Made by a program: the position numbers and the translations under genes. This document shows, one piece after another, positions 47,197 to 58,700 of a stretch of 64,000 nucleotides of DNA. This DNA comes from Acanthochlamys bracteata. Its lineage: Eukaryota > Streptophyta > Magnoliopsida > Pandanales > Velloziaceae. Numbering within the stretch: the stretch's first letter is position 1; the number at the start of each line of letters is the position of its first letter. Location of the stretch: assembly GCA_019914995.1 (NCBI GenBank), contig CM034134.1, positions 6,456,463 to 6,520,462 of the forward strand, read 5' to 3'. Under the pieces are notes generated by a model, which did not search any database, had not been told where the DNA came from, and saw only the letters and a list, made by a program, of their open reading frames with translations.

Positions 47197-47827
47197 TGTT
47201 GGAGAAATAAGGGAGAAGTAGCAGAAGCACTTAACCACCAAATAACTTGCAATCGAAACAAGATAACTTATAATAAGGTAGATATATAATCAAGAAATCT
47301 AATTAATATAAGATATTTAGTCTTAATTTCCTCAAGAAAATCAAAATAGTTACAATAATTATGAACAAATATGAAGAACCGAAACACAACAACAATAGAT
47401 AAAGACAAGTTTTATATGGTCCGGTTTCAAAATAAAACCTACGTTCACAGAGAGAAAAAAAGAATTTCACTAAAAAATGTGAAGATACAAAATAACAAAT
47501 TTGGTAATGCTCTAAAAAGAGAACAATATTCGAACTCTCTAAAGAAAGAGAGATGAAAAAATGACCAAGCTCTTGGCAACCAAACACACTTTTTCAAGAA
47601 AAACCCATGCATAAATGGTAGAAATAAAAAACAGACAAAAAGTGCCAAAATACAAAAGATAATAAAATTATATATTAGTCAATAACATATCATTAATTTG
47701 TTTGGTCGAGAACTTGTCGCTCAGAAGGGCCACATAAGGTCACACAAGCCTAAAGCATGGTCGCACAAAGGTCGCACATGTCTCAAATATGGTGACATAT
47801 GGTCGGAATCTAATGCACAACATAACA
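47197..47827 (-). repeat. 3' LTR of a TNT1-like copia element, 631 bp
   Basis: On the plus strand it begins TGTTGGAGAAATAAGG and ends CATAACA. On the minus strand it follows TTTGGAGACT (purine tract, 47828-47838). It is homologous to 42010-42366 in inverted orientation. Short frames inside are not genes. Confidence 0.7.
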
Positions 47828-47838
47828 AGTCTCCAAAT

Positions 47839-49480
47839 TGACTTAAATTTTGCCTAAAACAAGTCTTCTTCTTTATTTAAATGTCATTAGCCACCAATTA
47901 TTTGCAGCAAATACCAACCAAATCCAAACCATATTTGAATTTGCAAAGTAGATGAGCTTTGTCAACATGTCAGCTGGATTATGTACAGTTGCAATCTTTT
48001 CACAACAACAGCACCTTGAAAAATTACATCTATGATAAAATGAAATCTCACACCAATAAAATGAATAGCATATTGGCTATCATAATAAACTGCATCAACA
48101 TCTTGATTCAAAGGAAACTCTTCATATAAACCTCACAACCAAATAGCTTCTTTAATGGCTTTAGTAACAGCCATATATTCAGCTTCTATAGTTGGCAAAG
48201 CAACTATACGTTGTAAGAACGGTTTCCAACTTAAGCAGAATTAGCAAGAGAGAATACATAACCGATTAAAGAGCTTCTATGATCTAGATTTTCTTCACAA
48301 AACTAACGACTGTGCAACCAATGTTAGTGAATTCTAAGCAAGCACTTGATGTACCTCTAGGTCAAGGAGAATCTATTTACTAACTTGTCTATGTTCTTTT
48401 TTCTAGAATCTTCATATATCTACTAACAACAATAGTAGTAAGTGAAATGTTTGAGACATAGAAAAATTCTCTTCTTTGGTCTGAGGTGACAAACTTGATT
48501 ACAGTTTGAAGTAAATGTCAAAAGAGTATTAATAGGTTTTGAATGTTTAATACTGAAGCGATGAAAGACCTTTTCAACATAGTTCTTTTCAGACAAAAAT
48601 AGTTTTCCTGCTTTACGGTATCTGAAGATTTTCAAACCTAAAATCTTTTGTGTAGCTCATAAGTTTTCATATCAAAATTTTTATTTAGCTTGTTATTCAA
48701 ATTGTGGATCTCTGACACGTTCATTACAACAATCAACATGTCATCAATATAAAGTAATAAAATATATATCATCAAGTTATTTTGAAATAAATTCAATTAT
48801 ACTACTGAATTAGGGTGTAGTCAACATCCACCACAAAAAGAGTTAAATTTTTATACGACTGCGTATGAGATTGGTTTAAACCATATAAAGACATTTTCAG
48901 AAAGTAAAAATGGTCTTCTTTCCCCCTCAAAGAGAAAACCTTGAACTAAATACATATAAATTTGCTCTTCTAGTTCACCATGCAAGAAAACAATTTGGCA
49001 TCAAACTGGTGTAACTTTAAATCGTGCATAGCTACTAAAGCAAGCATAAGTCAGATAGAAATATGCTTCACAACAGTGAGAAAATATCACTGAAATCAAC
49101 TCTTGCACCTGAGAGTAGCCCTTAGCTACTAGCTATGCATTATAACGAGCATTATTAGTTTCTGAAGCATTTTCTTCTTATAAATTCATTTGCAATCAAC
49201 AATTTTCTTTCCTTTAGTTGTTTTACCAAAACAAGTCTCATCTTGTACAATGACTCGATCTTTTCATTCATTGCTACGAGGTACCTTTTTCATTCATAAT
49301 AGGAGATAGCTTCCATATAGGAAGTTAGAGTAGGATCATCGAAAGTCTCCTCGACAAAGAGTGCATAAGCAACAAAATCTTTATAACTATACCTCTATGG
49401 TGGTTTAATTACTCTTTTCTCTATTTGTTGCAATATTATTGCTATGTTTGAGTTTGAGATTGAGAAGATGAACCTTCTTT
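47839..49480 (-). pseudogene. Copia 3' half: RT and RNase H
   Basis: Minus strand, from 49440 down: KRVIKPPXRYSYKDFVAYAL (entry to RT), DPTLTSYMEAIS, VAMNEKIESLYK, GARVDFSDIFS, SRFSL traces, and KILGLKIFRYRKAGKLFLSE with VEKVFHRFSIKHSKP (48490-48650). RNase H follows with AIKEAIW (about 48150) and YYDSQYAIHF. The YVDD box is lost; stops are many. It starts exactly where the plus-strand half at 42389-44270 leaves off and ends with the matching LTR. Its right edge meets a CACTA terminus at 49497. Confidence 0.65.
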
Positions 49481-49509
49481 TTATCAACATGCATATCACT
49501 CTACAAATA

Positions 49510-49795
49510 GTAACCAGAATATTGGTAGCTATTGACCATAGCGGTTGCTATTATTAATAGCGACTAGAAAATACTTGTCGCAAAATCGGTCACTAAAAAC
49601 TAGTCGCTGATAGTAATAGCGACCAAATATTCATCCCGATTGTCAATAATAAAAGCTACAATAACCAACACAATCCAATCGTTATTAGTAACAGCGATCA
49701 AGCAAAATTAGTCGCTATTAATCTATTGGTCAATAATGGTTGCTATTAGTAACAGCGTCATGTTGGTTGCTCTATCCTAGATAGTAGCTACTATT
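49510..49795. repeat. Left subterminal repeat array of the CACTA
   Basis: Repeated GCGACTAG, TAGTCGCT, AATAGCGACCA, GGTTGCTATT and TAACAGCG in both orientations at intervals of roughly 20-40 bp. These are the kind of sites bound by the CACTA-encoded accessory protein in En/Spm. Confidence 0.65.
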
Positions 49796-50166
49796 TTTTA
49801 ATTTTTAATTTATTAATTTTAATTTTTTATGTTAAAAGAATGAAAATACACAATACAAATTTGTATATGCAAAAACTCAAAATACAAAGTATAATTATAA
49901 ATATTCACTAAATTAAATAAATCTTAAATATTTCATATTGGTTAAATTTTAATACAAAATACATAATTGTTTTATAATACATTATAAATAATTTTCATCA
50001 ATATCGGCATCCTACCAATATAGTCATAACTCACATTTTATACAAATGCCGACACTGATCATATGTTTGAAACAAAAGCAAAAAATATGTTACCAAAAAT
50101 CACATTATAAAGCTAATTTATAATTATATGGAATAAAAATAAAAAACGCAAGATAGCATCTAGTTC
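49796..50166. other. AT-rich CACTA interior
   Basis: No gene or repeat recognised between the subterminal array and the 175-bp tandem array. Confidence 0.3.
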
Positions 50167-50975
50167 ACTCGTTTTATCTTCGAATGCAACTCCCTTTTTT
50201 CTTATAAGTCACTCTCACTTAGACGGTCGTGTATTCGTAGGTTTCACGGCTTTCTGACACTTTTTCAAAATTGGACGCTTTAAGGTGTTATAAAGTTAAG
50301 TCTTGTATATAAAAAATTTTAAAATGCATAAATGCTTACAACTCGGTTCTCCTAACTTAAATACAATTCCGTTTCCTCTTATAAATCACTCTCAATAAGA
50401 CGGTCGTGTATGTGTAGGTTTTGCGACCCTTCGACACTTTTTGTAGGTTTTGGCCCCTTAAGTTTTTATAAAGGTAAGTCACTCTCACTGAGACGGTTGT
50501 ATACTTGTAGGTTTCATGGTTACTGAATGCTTTTTTTAAGTTTTGACTCCTTAATTTGTTATGAAGTTAAGTTTTCAAAATAAAAATTTTAAGAATATAT
50601 AAATACTTCTAACTTACTTACTCGTCCTATCTCTAGATGCAATTTCGTTTGTTCCTACAAGTGACTACCGTCGAGACAGACATGTATGCGTATATTTCGC
50701 GGCCTTTCGACCTTTTTTTCTAAATTTTGACCTCTTAAATTGTTATAAGGTGAAGTCTTTTATATAAAAAGTTTAACATTACATAAATGCTTCTAACTCG
50801 TCGTATCTCTGAATGCAATTTTATTTTTTCCTACAAGTCTACTCTAACCGATACGATCGTGTAGGCTAGGTTGTACGGCCTTTGGATGCTTTTTCTAAAT
50901 TTGACACCTTAAGTTGACGTAAAGTTAAGTTTTCTAGATAAAAATTTTTTAAAATGTATAAATGCTTCTAACTCA
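50167..50975. repeat. Tandem array, period about 175 bp, 4-5 units
   Basis: Units start near 50167, 50341, (50473, partial), 50619 and 50796. Each carries TCACTCTCA, GAGACGGTCGTGTATG, GGTTTCGCGGCC, TTTCGACACTTTTTCTAA, AAGTTAAGTCTT, TATAAAAATTTTAAAATG, ATAAATGCTTCTAACTC and CGTATCTCTGAATGC. The second and third units are each missing a part. It is non-coding. Confidence 0.75.
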
Positions 50976-51115
50976 CTCGTTCTAGCTAACCTTATAATAA
51001 ATTATGTAGTATAATAGAATTATAACCAAATCCAATATGTAATATGTTAATCAAAAATTTGTTAAGAAGTTAAATGTTACTTGCAAAACCGTCACTTGAT
51101 TATATAGCTTGCATG

Positions 51116-51310
51116 CACTACTACAAATTAGGGCATTGCCGACTGCTAAATTCAGTTGGTAGTGGCAATAAATCAATCGGTAATGCAAGTTAACGATTAA
51201 ATATATGCTAGTCCGCATTTCATCGGCAGCGACTAGTCGCTAAACGACTCATCGACTAAACGACAAATTCAATGAACATCAAATTACCGACTAAATAATT
51301 CACCCAATTA
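51116..51310. repeat. Second CACTA-like terminus with its own subterminal repeats
   Basis: CACTACTACAAATTAGGGCA at 51116 is a typical CACTA end. Short repeats follow (GCCGACTG, AATCGGTAATGC, GCGACTAGTCGCTAAACGAC, CATCGACTAAACGACA) of a type different from the AATAGCGACC array. Its opposite end is not found in the window. Confidence 0.5.
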
Positions 51311-52349
51311 ATGTCACTCCTAATTTGAGGATAAATCTCTTCACATATAGCTTCAATCAGTATATTCAAACATCTAGCTTATTGATATACATCGCCTTTA
51401 ATATTGACATATCTGATGTCGGCTCTTAGTCCCTAGGGAACAGTGTTGGATCATATAAATGACGTTGTATATTCTTTGTACCACTCTTCAAGCCTTAGCT
51501 ATCATATTGTCAAGCATGTAATATACTTGCACACCTTGACTTGAAATAATATATAGATCATTCACATACCTTCTCTTAGTGATATTAATACTAATGAATT
51601 CATCACATATCCATATTGGTCTTTTTTGCTCAAGATGAAAACATTATTCATATTTGAATAGATATATTCGATGATTCCCAATGGTATGATAACTCTATAA
51701 TCTCATCAAGAACACCATAGAAAAGTAATGGAATCATTTTAATGATCTACTTCAACACAAACACCACTATTTGTGTTGACATATCTTTGTCTCGATGCTT
51801 AATCACATACTTGACTCCATCAATTATGCATTTTTGGTATTTCTCACACGACGATCTGGCCCACAAGCAGGTGCACGTATTTCTACACTAATGACATTTG
51901 AATTCTCATTATAGAGTTGTTTTATCTAAAAAAGTAATGTAAATTTTATTTCAATACAATCATAGTGAGAATTGTACTTACTAAGGAGAGAAGTGGTTAA
52001 AACATACTTGTGATTACACCAAGCTGGAAATTCTTTTCTATCTCCTAGTTCATAAACTGAGTGATTCTCTATTCACATTAAAGTTTGATGCTCCTTATTA
52101 CACATATTTTTCATTAGTCATTATATTAATATATAACAATAAAAAATGTCTTAATGAAAAATGCTCCCTATTACACATATTCTCCTTCGCCACTGGTCCA
52201 CTTCATGACAGTTGTTGAACACAAACCAAACAATATTTAAAATTCTTTTGGTTCTAAATTACCATGTTGTAATAATCTAATCGGCTGAACTCTTTTTCAG
52301 AAAATACAAAATAGAGCCTAAAGGCATGTTGTCAATATCTCTATTTCTT

Positions 52350-54601
52350 TCTTTTCTGTTTAAGATGTTATCTTCTCCATCTAAATACATTGAGCAGAAA
52401 TTCAAACACTTTCCAATATAAGCTCCACAATTGATCCTTCGGGGCGAGCCTTATTTTGAACAATTGATTTTAACCTACCTATCGTTTTATATAATACATT
52501 CAATCCGTATAGTAACAATTCATATATATATTTATTCTTCATAAACATACCGTTTAAGATAAATCTAAATGTATAAAAACCTTTTAATAGGATACATTCA
52601 CTGATATTGTACACGACCTGCAAGTTTTGCTTTATAGGGTAAGTGTATTATTGGATGAACAATACTATCAAAAAAGACTAGAGAAAAATCATCAGCAATT
52701 TGCATAAGGTCAATACGATATTCTCTTGTACTTTATGAAGTGCTCACACATCTATAGCCATATTAACTTCGTACCCATCAGGAAATTTGACATTTGCTAA
52801 ATATTTTACAATATGCCCGCCTTTCATCTGGCCTCAATAAATAGTATACATATGGATTCACTGTCTTATTTCCTTCACGAATGAGATGTAATTCTGGCCG
52901 CTCATAGCCTCTAAAACCTCTCAAACATTGAAAGTATTCTTTTGACTTACCTTTGATATTCATTAAGGTCATAAGAATACTTTCAACAATATTCCTATAA
53001 ACAAATGTTTCTAATAAGGCAATTTCCAAAATATATTTCTTTTGCACCAATTCAAGTGTGTTTCTAGCTACTTTCTTTTCTTCAACGTGGGTGGTTTTTC
53101 AAATTCTGTTCTTTTATCGACTCCAACTATAACAGTATTATATCAATATGCAAATCTTTAGATTGGTCCTTCTCCCAGGCTTATTGTTGAACTACTTACT
53201 CTTCCACAAATTATGATTAGAAGGTAAATAATGTCGGTGATCTCAATAGCATTTCTTATTCTTTATACTCTCTCATGATGTGTTCCTATTGCAAATAAGA
53301 CAAGTAAGCTTATCTTTCATCACCCACCCCGAAAGTTCTCCATATACTGGAAAGTCATTTATGGTCCGAATGACCGCAACATGCAAATTGAAGATACTAT
53401 AAGAAACTACATCATATGTTTTAATCTCTCTCTCCCATAAATCTTTCAATTCGTCTATCATCAGAGATGAAAATATATCTAATTCTTTACCAGGCTAGCT
53501 TGGGTCTGGTATCAATAATGACAATATGAACAAAGGCTCTGCATCTCTACGGAGACAAATTATATGGCGTAAGTATAATAGGTCATATGCTATATGGTTT
53601 ATTCATATAGTTGAATAGAGTGAAATCATCCATTGATAACACCAACCGTACATCTCATCGAAATGCACCCAAGCTTTACTGTCCGTCGGATACCTTAATA
53701 AATTTGCTTTTGAGGCATGGTCTTCTTTATGCTAACGCATATATGATCTGTCTTCCTTGGTATAAATAATCTTCGCAGCCTTGGACTTAGTGGGAAGTAA
53801 CATAATACCTTCTGAATAATTTTTTTGTCTTTAACGTTTGTGTTCTACCACTTTGATTGGTTGGATTTTGGACATTTATCTAACTCGGCTAATTCATTCT
53901 AAAAAGCTCATAGTTTTACTTGCATGCATGTATAAGCTCCCAATCCAATCCCAAATCTCGTAATACCTTTTTTGCCTCATCATAAGATGATGGAATTAAG
54001 TGACCTTAGGGTCTAATACTACAAAATATCTACAGAATATCATCGATTTGTTGGTTGCTCGATTTCACACTTTAGTGTTAATTAACCTTAGGATGAATGA
54101 AAGAAAAGAAAGGCCCATTTCTTTCGTAGAACAGTAGTCTTTAAAATCTCTTAAAGAGAATTAAACCTATCGAGTTCATCTTCATCCTCTGTTACTTGGT
54201 TAGTATGTTCCTTATAGCCGACATCAACAAACAAATTTCTATTCACATCTTATATCAGTTCAAACAACTGATCTTACTCATCATCACTTTCTATTTTATT
54301 TGTCGGAACCGCATTCGTTGTTCCAGACCTTACCCAACTCTATTAGTGGAAGCAGCTCCCCATGATCTGCACACGTTGAATACCCTCTCATAATTCTTTT
54401 TGTCATTAAGTATAATTCATAGACTTCCCACTTTAGCCATACACATTAAACAAAATTTACATGAACATTGAATTTGCTCCATATCTAATCGAATTTGCTC
54501 CATATCCCCGAATGTTCAAGGAGAAACTTCATAGATTGTTTAACTTCGTTAATATATTCTTTGCTTACTCTATTTTTAATTCTCATCCTACTCTTATCCA
54601 T
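52350..54601 (-). pseudogene. TNP2-type CACTA transposase pseudogene
   Basis: Minus-strand order: MDKSRM and EYINEVKQ (about 54601-54540, the transposase-associated N-terminal motif), ELDKCPKS, VLCYFPLSPRLRRLF (about 53810), RRTVKLGCISM, DAEPLFILSLLIPDPS, and MIDELKDLWEREIKTYDV with TINDFPVYGELSGW and CLICN (53273-53461, the Transposase_21 core). Then come YERPELHLI (52860-52910) and IGRLKSIVQNKARPEGSIVE (52410-52490, the C-terminal DUF4218-type block). Stops and frameshifts separate every piece. In intact elements this protein cuts and moves the transposon. Confidence 0.8.
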
Positions 54602-54814
54602 TCCTATAATAAACTATATACATAGAACTATTTAGTGAATTTATGTGTTTCTTATTATTTATTAACAAATTAAATACATTTTGAATTTCTTATAAATAAA
54701 TTTTTTCAAACTATTCAAAGATTTTTCAATTTAGTGTGTTGAAAATATTTTTAGATTTAGTGTGCAGGCAAGTGGATTGGGGCTAAGATAAGTTAAACTA
54801 TTCAACAAAAGCGG

Positions 54815-54890
54815 CTAAGAAATTCTTGGTTGCTATTGCCTTCAAAGCAATAGCGACCGAATAAAGAAACTAGTCGCTATTACATAAGTT
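54815..54890. repeat. Right subterminal repeats of the CACTA, inner part
   Basis: GCAATAGCGACCGAATAA and CTAGTCGCTATTAC, matching the left array in sequence. Confidence 0.55.
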
Positions 54891-54891
54891 T

Positions 54892-55615
54892 TAGGGACCA
54901 CATTTAGAGTTGGTCCATATTACTTTAGAAAATAAAAACTTGAAAGTTATTTTTAAATTTCCATTTAATAAAATGTAAACAGTTGGATGTGACTTATTTT
55001 TTTGTATATCATGATAGCAAAAGTTTAGATCATTTGGATGATCGTACTCCATCATAATAAATAATTGATGGATGTATACAATTTAAGAAATTATAGAATT
55101 AATTCGTAGCACTAAAATATATACGAATATGATGAAATTTTGTTGGAACATTAATGTTGTCATAAAGAATATCTAACAGTTTAGATATTTGATTTGATAT
55201 GTGGATGACATAATTTGTAATTAGTATAAAGCAAGAGTATAATTATTATGCTTGTTAATTTAGTTAGTATATTATTGTTAACTCGTTCGCTCAATTTAAA
55301 CAATTGTAAGAATAGAATGGAGATCTACGTTGGATATATTCCATACTAAAGTATTAGTTTTCACACAATTTTTATCACATTCGAATATATTTTGATATTA
55401 AGATTTAATTCTATAAATTATTAAATTATAGACGTCCATCAATTATTTATTGTGATAGAGCATAAAAGATCATCCAAATGATCTAAAATTTTGACAACAT
55501 GGTATATTGAAGGTATAACTCACATCAAACCGTTTAGATTTTACTAAATAAAATTAATTATTTAAAATTTTTTATTTTTTAAAGTAATAGGGACCAATTC
55601 TAAGTTTGGCCCCTA
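54892..55615. mobile_element. Fold-back (long inverted repeat) element, copy 1, 724 bp
   Basis: The arms pair over about 220 bp: left TAGGGACCACATTTAGAGTT, and right end in reverse TAGGGGCCAAACTTAGAATT. Further in, TTTAGATCATTTGGATGATC occurs in both arms in inverted orientation, as does ATAAATAATTGATGGA. The first 35 bases also form a small hairpin (AGGGACC...GGTCC). It is inserted within the CACTA right subterminal array and is non-coding. Confidence 0.65.
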
Positions 55616-55935
55616 CTAATAAAATAACAGTGACCATTCTCCTTACCCGGTCGCTATTACATTGAAACAATAGTGACAAGGGACTACTGGTCGCGATCGC
55701 ACATCAATAGGCACCAATTTGTATTCAGGTCACTATTGTTTGGTGCAGTAGTTACCGGTCAATTCGTGGTTACTATTGCTTGGAGCAATAGTGACCGACA
55801 TCTTAGTTGGTCACTATTTTCGCAACAACGGTGACCATTTTCATTTCTAGTCACTATTACATTATTAATAGCGACTGATCTTAATTTGGTCACTATTAGC
55901 CATCAATAGCGACCATCTTTGTTTGGTCACTAATA
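55616..55935. repeat. Right subterminal repeats of the CACTA, outer part
   Basis: Dense copies of GGTCGCTATTAC, AATAGTGACC, GGTCACTATT and AATAGCGACC in both orientations. It ends with GGTCACTAATAATT. The open frame over 55896-56096 on the minus strand starts outside this array but shows no known motif. Confidence 0.65.
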
Positions 55936-56140
55936 ATTTGCTCGTTAATGCTATTTTTACTTATCGTTGATGACATATCATTTACAATTTTCTTGCATAA
56001 ACTTGAAGTCCTAATTTCGTCTATCCATTTCCAGAATGGGACTCGTAGAATCTTCTTACTGATTGTTGTGTAATAACCTTCATCATAATTTACCATTATC
56101 TTTGGCTCAATTTGCTTTCATAGGTGGATGTGCCGCAAAT

Positions 56141-56503
56141 AACTGGAACTCCCTGAAATTTAGTGATTTGCTTATAAACTGCATTGATGCTTTACCTGCA
56201 AGAGAGGAATAAATATACCTGAGATTGACCATTATCATTTGAACAGCAAGTTATAGAATATAACTAGAACTCCCTGGAATTTAGTGATTTGCTTATAAAC
56301 AGCATTGATGATTTACCTGCAAGAGAGGAATAAATGTACCTGAGATTGACCATTATCATTTGAACAGCAAGTTATAGAATATAACTGGAACTCCCTAGAA
56401 TTTAGTGATTTGCTTATAAACTGCATTGATGCTTTACTTGCAAGAGAGGAATAAATGTACCTGAGAGTGACCATTATCATTTCAACTGCAAGTTATAAAA
56501 TAT
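56141..56503. repeat. Tandem triplication, 3 x 121 bp
   Basis: Units 56141-56261, 56262-56382 and 56383-56503 are nearly identical and begin AACTGGAACTCCCT (second: AACTAGAACTCCCT). They share GATTTGCTTATAAACTGCAT and CAAGAGAGGAATAAATGTAC. Non-coding. Confidence 0.85.
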
Positions 56504-56639
56504 TCACAATGATGACCTCAAACAAAGGTTCATAGTAGAAAGATGAATTTGAAGAATATGCAAGCCGCGAACCAGGAGAGTAGTATTTCTTACATTCCAA
56601 CTTTTATCTTCTTTATTTAGGTATTACTTTTTAATTTTT

Positions 56640-57355
56640 GTTCTTTCACTATTGAGGACAATGCTGAATTTAAATTTAGGGGGAAAGAAAATCATGCATA
56701 GGTTATATTTAATATCTCACTTGCTATCATTCTTCGACTTTTGAACGATGAATTTGATTTTTTTTTTTTTCGTAGCATAGCATTTGAGACTAGAGTTAGT
56801 ATTGAGTTTATTTGTCAAATTTTCTTGTTAGCTAAGCCTACTTTTTCCTTCAAACTGTGTTGTGTGTAATTTAGTTGATAAAATCTCTTTGTCATTCTAG
56901 ACAATGCAATTGAATACAATATTTGTCACCATGTAATGCGAGAGCTTATTTTAATATTTTCTTTTTGCTGTGTTGTTTTGTTTTCATTTGTTAGGGATAG
57001 TTGAGACTTGAGATATAGAGTTATCAAAGAGTCATTGAAAAGTGCAAGGATAAAGGAAGAGTCTAAAAAAAAAAAAGATAAAAAATGAAAGCTCTGAGTA
57101 TACCTTGTCTAAAAAGTAAAGATAAACAAAGAGTAGTTGAACAAAAGTAAAAGAGACCAAAATTAGGCAAATGCTCCTGTCCTTGTTCTTTTTTAAGTTA
57201 CAAATGCTCTTAACTTTTTTGTGTTTTAATGACTTCTAAATTTGACTTTATTCATCACAACATTTGAAATAACTTTGTATATTTTCAAAAATTATATAAG
57301 TAGGAGAGAGATGATTTCTAAATGAACTTATGGACATTGAACTCTAAATTTGGAT
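56640..57355 (+). mobile_element. Relic of an Athila-like 3' untranslated region
   Basis: Aligns with the reverse complement of 12960-13680. Shared blocks are ATTGAGGACAAT with a G-run (56651-56683), TTTGTCATTCTAGACAATGC (56888-56907), GAGATGATTTCTAAATGAAC and CTTATGGACATTGAACTCTA (57308-57345). Orientation is opposite to the full element. No LTR or coding part is attached. Confidence 0.7.
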
Positions 57356-57469
57356 CTAATATGTTACATATGTTCTATGAGTGTGAGGTTGGGTTGACAA
57401 AAATTCATTCAGTTCCCGTATCGCTTCAAGGAAAAGAATCAAACATGATCGCATTGTTCTCATGCTTAC

Positions 57470-57641
57470 CTCTACAAAACCATCACCAAAGTTAACTACA
57501 CTGCCAAAATTGTATGTTCTAGCTAAATGCCGATTGAGGGATTGTGAATTGAACTCTGTCAATATGAATATATTATTGATTCCACTATTAATGTAGTTGC
57601 TCATTGGCACATCAATAAGCCTATAACATCCTCCAATCGGT
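57470..57641 (-). pseudogene. ADP-glucose pyrophosphorylase large-subunit fragment, second exon
   Basis: From the TTTTAG acceptor the frame reads [16 protein letters not shown], then [30 protein letters not shown] and NFGDGFVE, ending at a GTAAGC donor (57469). This is the nucleotidyltransferase core of plant AGPase large subunits, the plastid enzyme making ADP-glucose for starch. Changes such as SNCINS to SNYINS and TQFNS to TEFNS are seen. No following exon (LAATQT...) occurs downstream; an Athila relic follows within 120 bp. The piece cannot make an enzyme. Confidence 0.8.
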
Positions 57642-57781
57642 ACCTAAAATACAAACGGTTAATAAACAGTACAATTACTAATATATCAGAAAACGAAGTT
57701 CACCTTCGTGAAAGATAATTTGCAGTAATGAATCAAACCAATTCAGATATAAACTATGCAAAACTTTAAGCATTTTCCTTT

Positions 57782-57950
57782 AGCTGCTTTGGCTCTTCTC
57801 TTTGTCAGAGGGAATAATCTGGTTCCAGCATCCCCTCCCAGTATGATTGAAGCTACGATTTTTGGGTCCGTTGCTGGCTTTTCTATCTTTGATACCTGAA
57901 GCACGTACTCACAATTCATATGTGAAAGAAGGGAAAGGCAATTGGTTTTA
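57782..57950 (-). pseudogene. ADP-glucose pyrophosphorylase large-subunit fragment, first exon
   Basis: Reads [37 protein letters not shown] and [14 protein letters not shown]. The family loop [19 protein letters not shown] has one Gly changed to Asp and Pro to Ala. The exon should be followed by a GT donor at 57781, but AAAGG is found, so the splice site is dead. Upstream coding (transit peptide) is not recognised. Large-subunit rather than small-subunit type is inferred from [12 protein letters not shown] and IGGCYR. Confidence 0.75.
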
Positions 57951-58700
57951 TTCATAATTAGGAGAACCTAACAAATCCATATGGTGGCAAACTGTATTCT
58001 TAGAGCAATGACTACACACAATCAGAATAGCAAAATATTTTAAAGCAAATTACCAATTAGGAAAAAGAAAGAATTTCTTTTAGAAAAGTAAAACATGTAA
58101 AGGCAATAAATAAATACAACATAAAGCCAAAGGTAGAACCTTTCTCAGTACAAAATAAACAGTTACCGCAACAAGACGCGATAAGAACACAGATAGAGCA
58201 AAATAATACAAAAAAACAACAAACTGATTCTGCAACAAGCAACATTCTTACAAGACAATGCGACCCAGCATTCCAAAAATTTAGAAAATGAAAACAAAGG
58301 GAGAATATTTACTATCCCAATACAGAATTTGAATCTTCTTCCTAACATTTCAACTTTAACAAGTATAACACATTACCGAAATCAAAATTCTTGTTAACAA
58401 TGAACGATCTAAAGAATTCAATTCTTGTAACAATGCATAAATTTAACGATACAATCAACCTGTCGTGGTTAATCATTCTCAATCAAGAAATTTTCGACAG
58501 AAAACATTAGAACCACAATCTCATTTACCAAAAACAAGAGAATCAAGCGTAGCTTATGATCATACTTTCAGATCTCACAAATGATTAGTAATTAAAATTG
58601 CCCATATCGCACTTTAAACACGAAAATCGTGATCCCTCTACAGAATGACAAATATGTGATCTAAAAATCATATGCCCACTACAGAACAACAAATCTCTAC
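57951..58700 (-). other. Upstream intron-like DNA of the AGPase fragment
   Basis: AT-rich, with no repeat or coding motif recognised. On the minus strand it begins GTAGAGATTTG (58700), a good donor after the GC-rich leader, so it may be an intron in the 5' part of the gene fragment. Confidence 0.35.

Larger units (their letters stand above)
49497..55940 (-). mobile_element. CACTA (En/Spm) DNA transposon, degenerate
   Basis: The left terminus reads CACTCTACAAATAG, a CACTACAA-type end with a 2-bp insertion. Both flanks hold clustered subterminal repeats AATAGCGACC / GGTCGCTATT (49520-49790 left; 54815-54890 and 55616-55935 right), the binding-site arrays typical of this class. Inside are TNP2-type transposase remains on the minus strand. 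The right terminus (expected TTGTAGTG) is not found; the repeats end near 55935. A fold-back element sits in the right array and a 175-bp tandem array in the left interior. Confidence 0.7.

Noticed and set aside
55896-56096. Minus-strand 66-codon frame beside the CACTA array
   Set aside because: No known motif, and its end is made of CACTA subterminal repeats.
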